Source: Bryobacterales bacterium (lineage in GTDB: Bacteria; Acidobacteriota; Terriglobia; Bryobacterales; Bryobacteraceae). From it: a stretch of 33,154 bases of DNA. Under the pieces are notes generated by a model. The model was given only the letters and a program-made list of their open reading frames with translations. It ran no database searches and was not told the origin of the DNA. Position 1 is the first letter of the stretch, and each line of letters starts with the position of its first letter. The stretch lies in NCBI GenBank assembly GCA_016789755.1, contig JAEUQG010000346.1, positions 1-33,154 of the forward strand. Direction: 5' to 3'. Below, one piece after another: positions 33,014 through 33,154 of this stretch. A program made the translations under genes and the position numbers.

Positions 33014-33154
33014 TTAACCGAGGATTTCCGTCACGGTGCCGGCGCCGACGGTACGGCCGCCCTCGCGAATAGCGAAGCGCAGCCCCTTTTCCATGGCGAC
33101 CGGGGTGATCAGTTCCACTTCCAGGTTCACGTTGTCGCCGGGCATCACCATCTC
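33014..33154 (-). CDS. tuf: Elongation factor Tu, C-terminal end (partial)
   Basis: The last 46 codons of EF-Tu: [20 protein letters not shown], then [22 protein letters not shown] and LG before TAA. This is domain III, and the rest lies beyond the window edge. EF-Tu delivers aminoacyl-tRNA to the ribosome. It is followed by tRNA-Trp and secE in the standard order. Confidence 0.98.
   Translation of the reverse strand, partial: EMVMPGDNVNLEVELITPVAMEKGLRFAIREGGRTVGAGTVTEILG

Noticed and set aside
1..33154. CRISPR array or phage/defence system
   Set aside because: No regularly spaced 25-40 bp repeats and no cas, restriction, toxin or phage structural motifs were seen on either strand.

Overview
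The window looks like a chromosomal piece of an Acidobacteriota member, most likely of the Bryobacterales/Solibacter type. The pointers are a very large Oar-like TonB-dependent receptor with an N-terminal carboxypeptidase-regulatory-like domain, several short Tat-type leaders on secreted enzymes, a Tat-exported sulfatase, and high GC with sparse Shine-Dalgarno signals. The assignment is inference from gene content only; no 16S gene is present.

Left part (1-15959), mostly scavenging and housekeeping genes. A receptor gene (-) and a sulfatase gene (+) diverge from a shared control region. They are followed on + by a WalJ/YycJ-like metallo-beta-lactamase-fold hydrolase that appears to start at ATC, by purB, and by a degenerate response-regulator receiver. 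The 358-nt gap after that holds a structured segment resembling 6S RNA. Next come two tandem homologous genes of unknown function (-), a divergent membrane-dipeptidase-like gene (+), an acidobacterial-type exported protein (-), a TIM-barrel sugar isomerase/epimerase-like protein, a DUF3592-like membrane protein, and a MESH1-like small alarmone hydrolase (+).

Middle (15960-17219). A decayed IS21-family remnant: a truncated, frameshifted istB plus repeated TTGGCCCCA terminal-type motifs.

Right-centre (17220-31015, all -). A compact polysaccharide locus of twelve genes with tiny gaps or overlaps. In transcription order: ribbon-helix-helix protein, Wza-like exporter, Wzc-like tyrosine autokinase, Wzx-like flippase, Wzy/WaaL-like protein, GT4 glycosyltransferase, priming sugar-phosphate transferase, GNAT acetyltransferase, second GT4, DegT/AHBA-type aminotransferase, membrane-anchored SDR epimerase/dehydratase, and a second Wzy/WaaL-like protein. 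Together these could make, flip, polymerise and export a glycan carrying an N-acylated amino sugar. The leader contains a close match to a sigma-54 (-24/-12) promoter and an upstream palindrome.

Right end (31422-33154, all -). The translation/transcription cluster tuf (partial), tRNA-Trp, secE, nusG, rplK. It stops after rplK, followed by strong hairpins. rplA, the usual next gene, is absent and the polysaccharide operon sits in its place.
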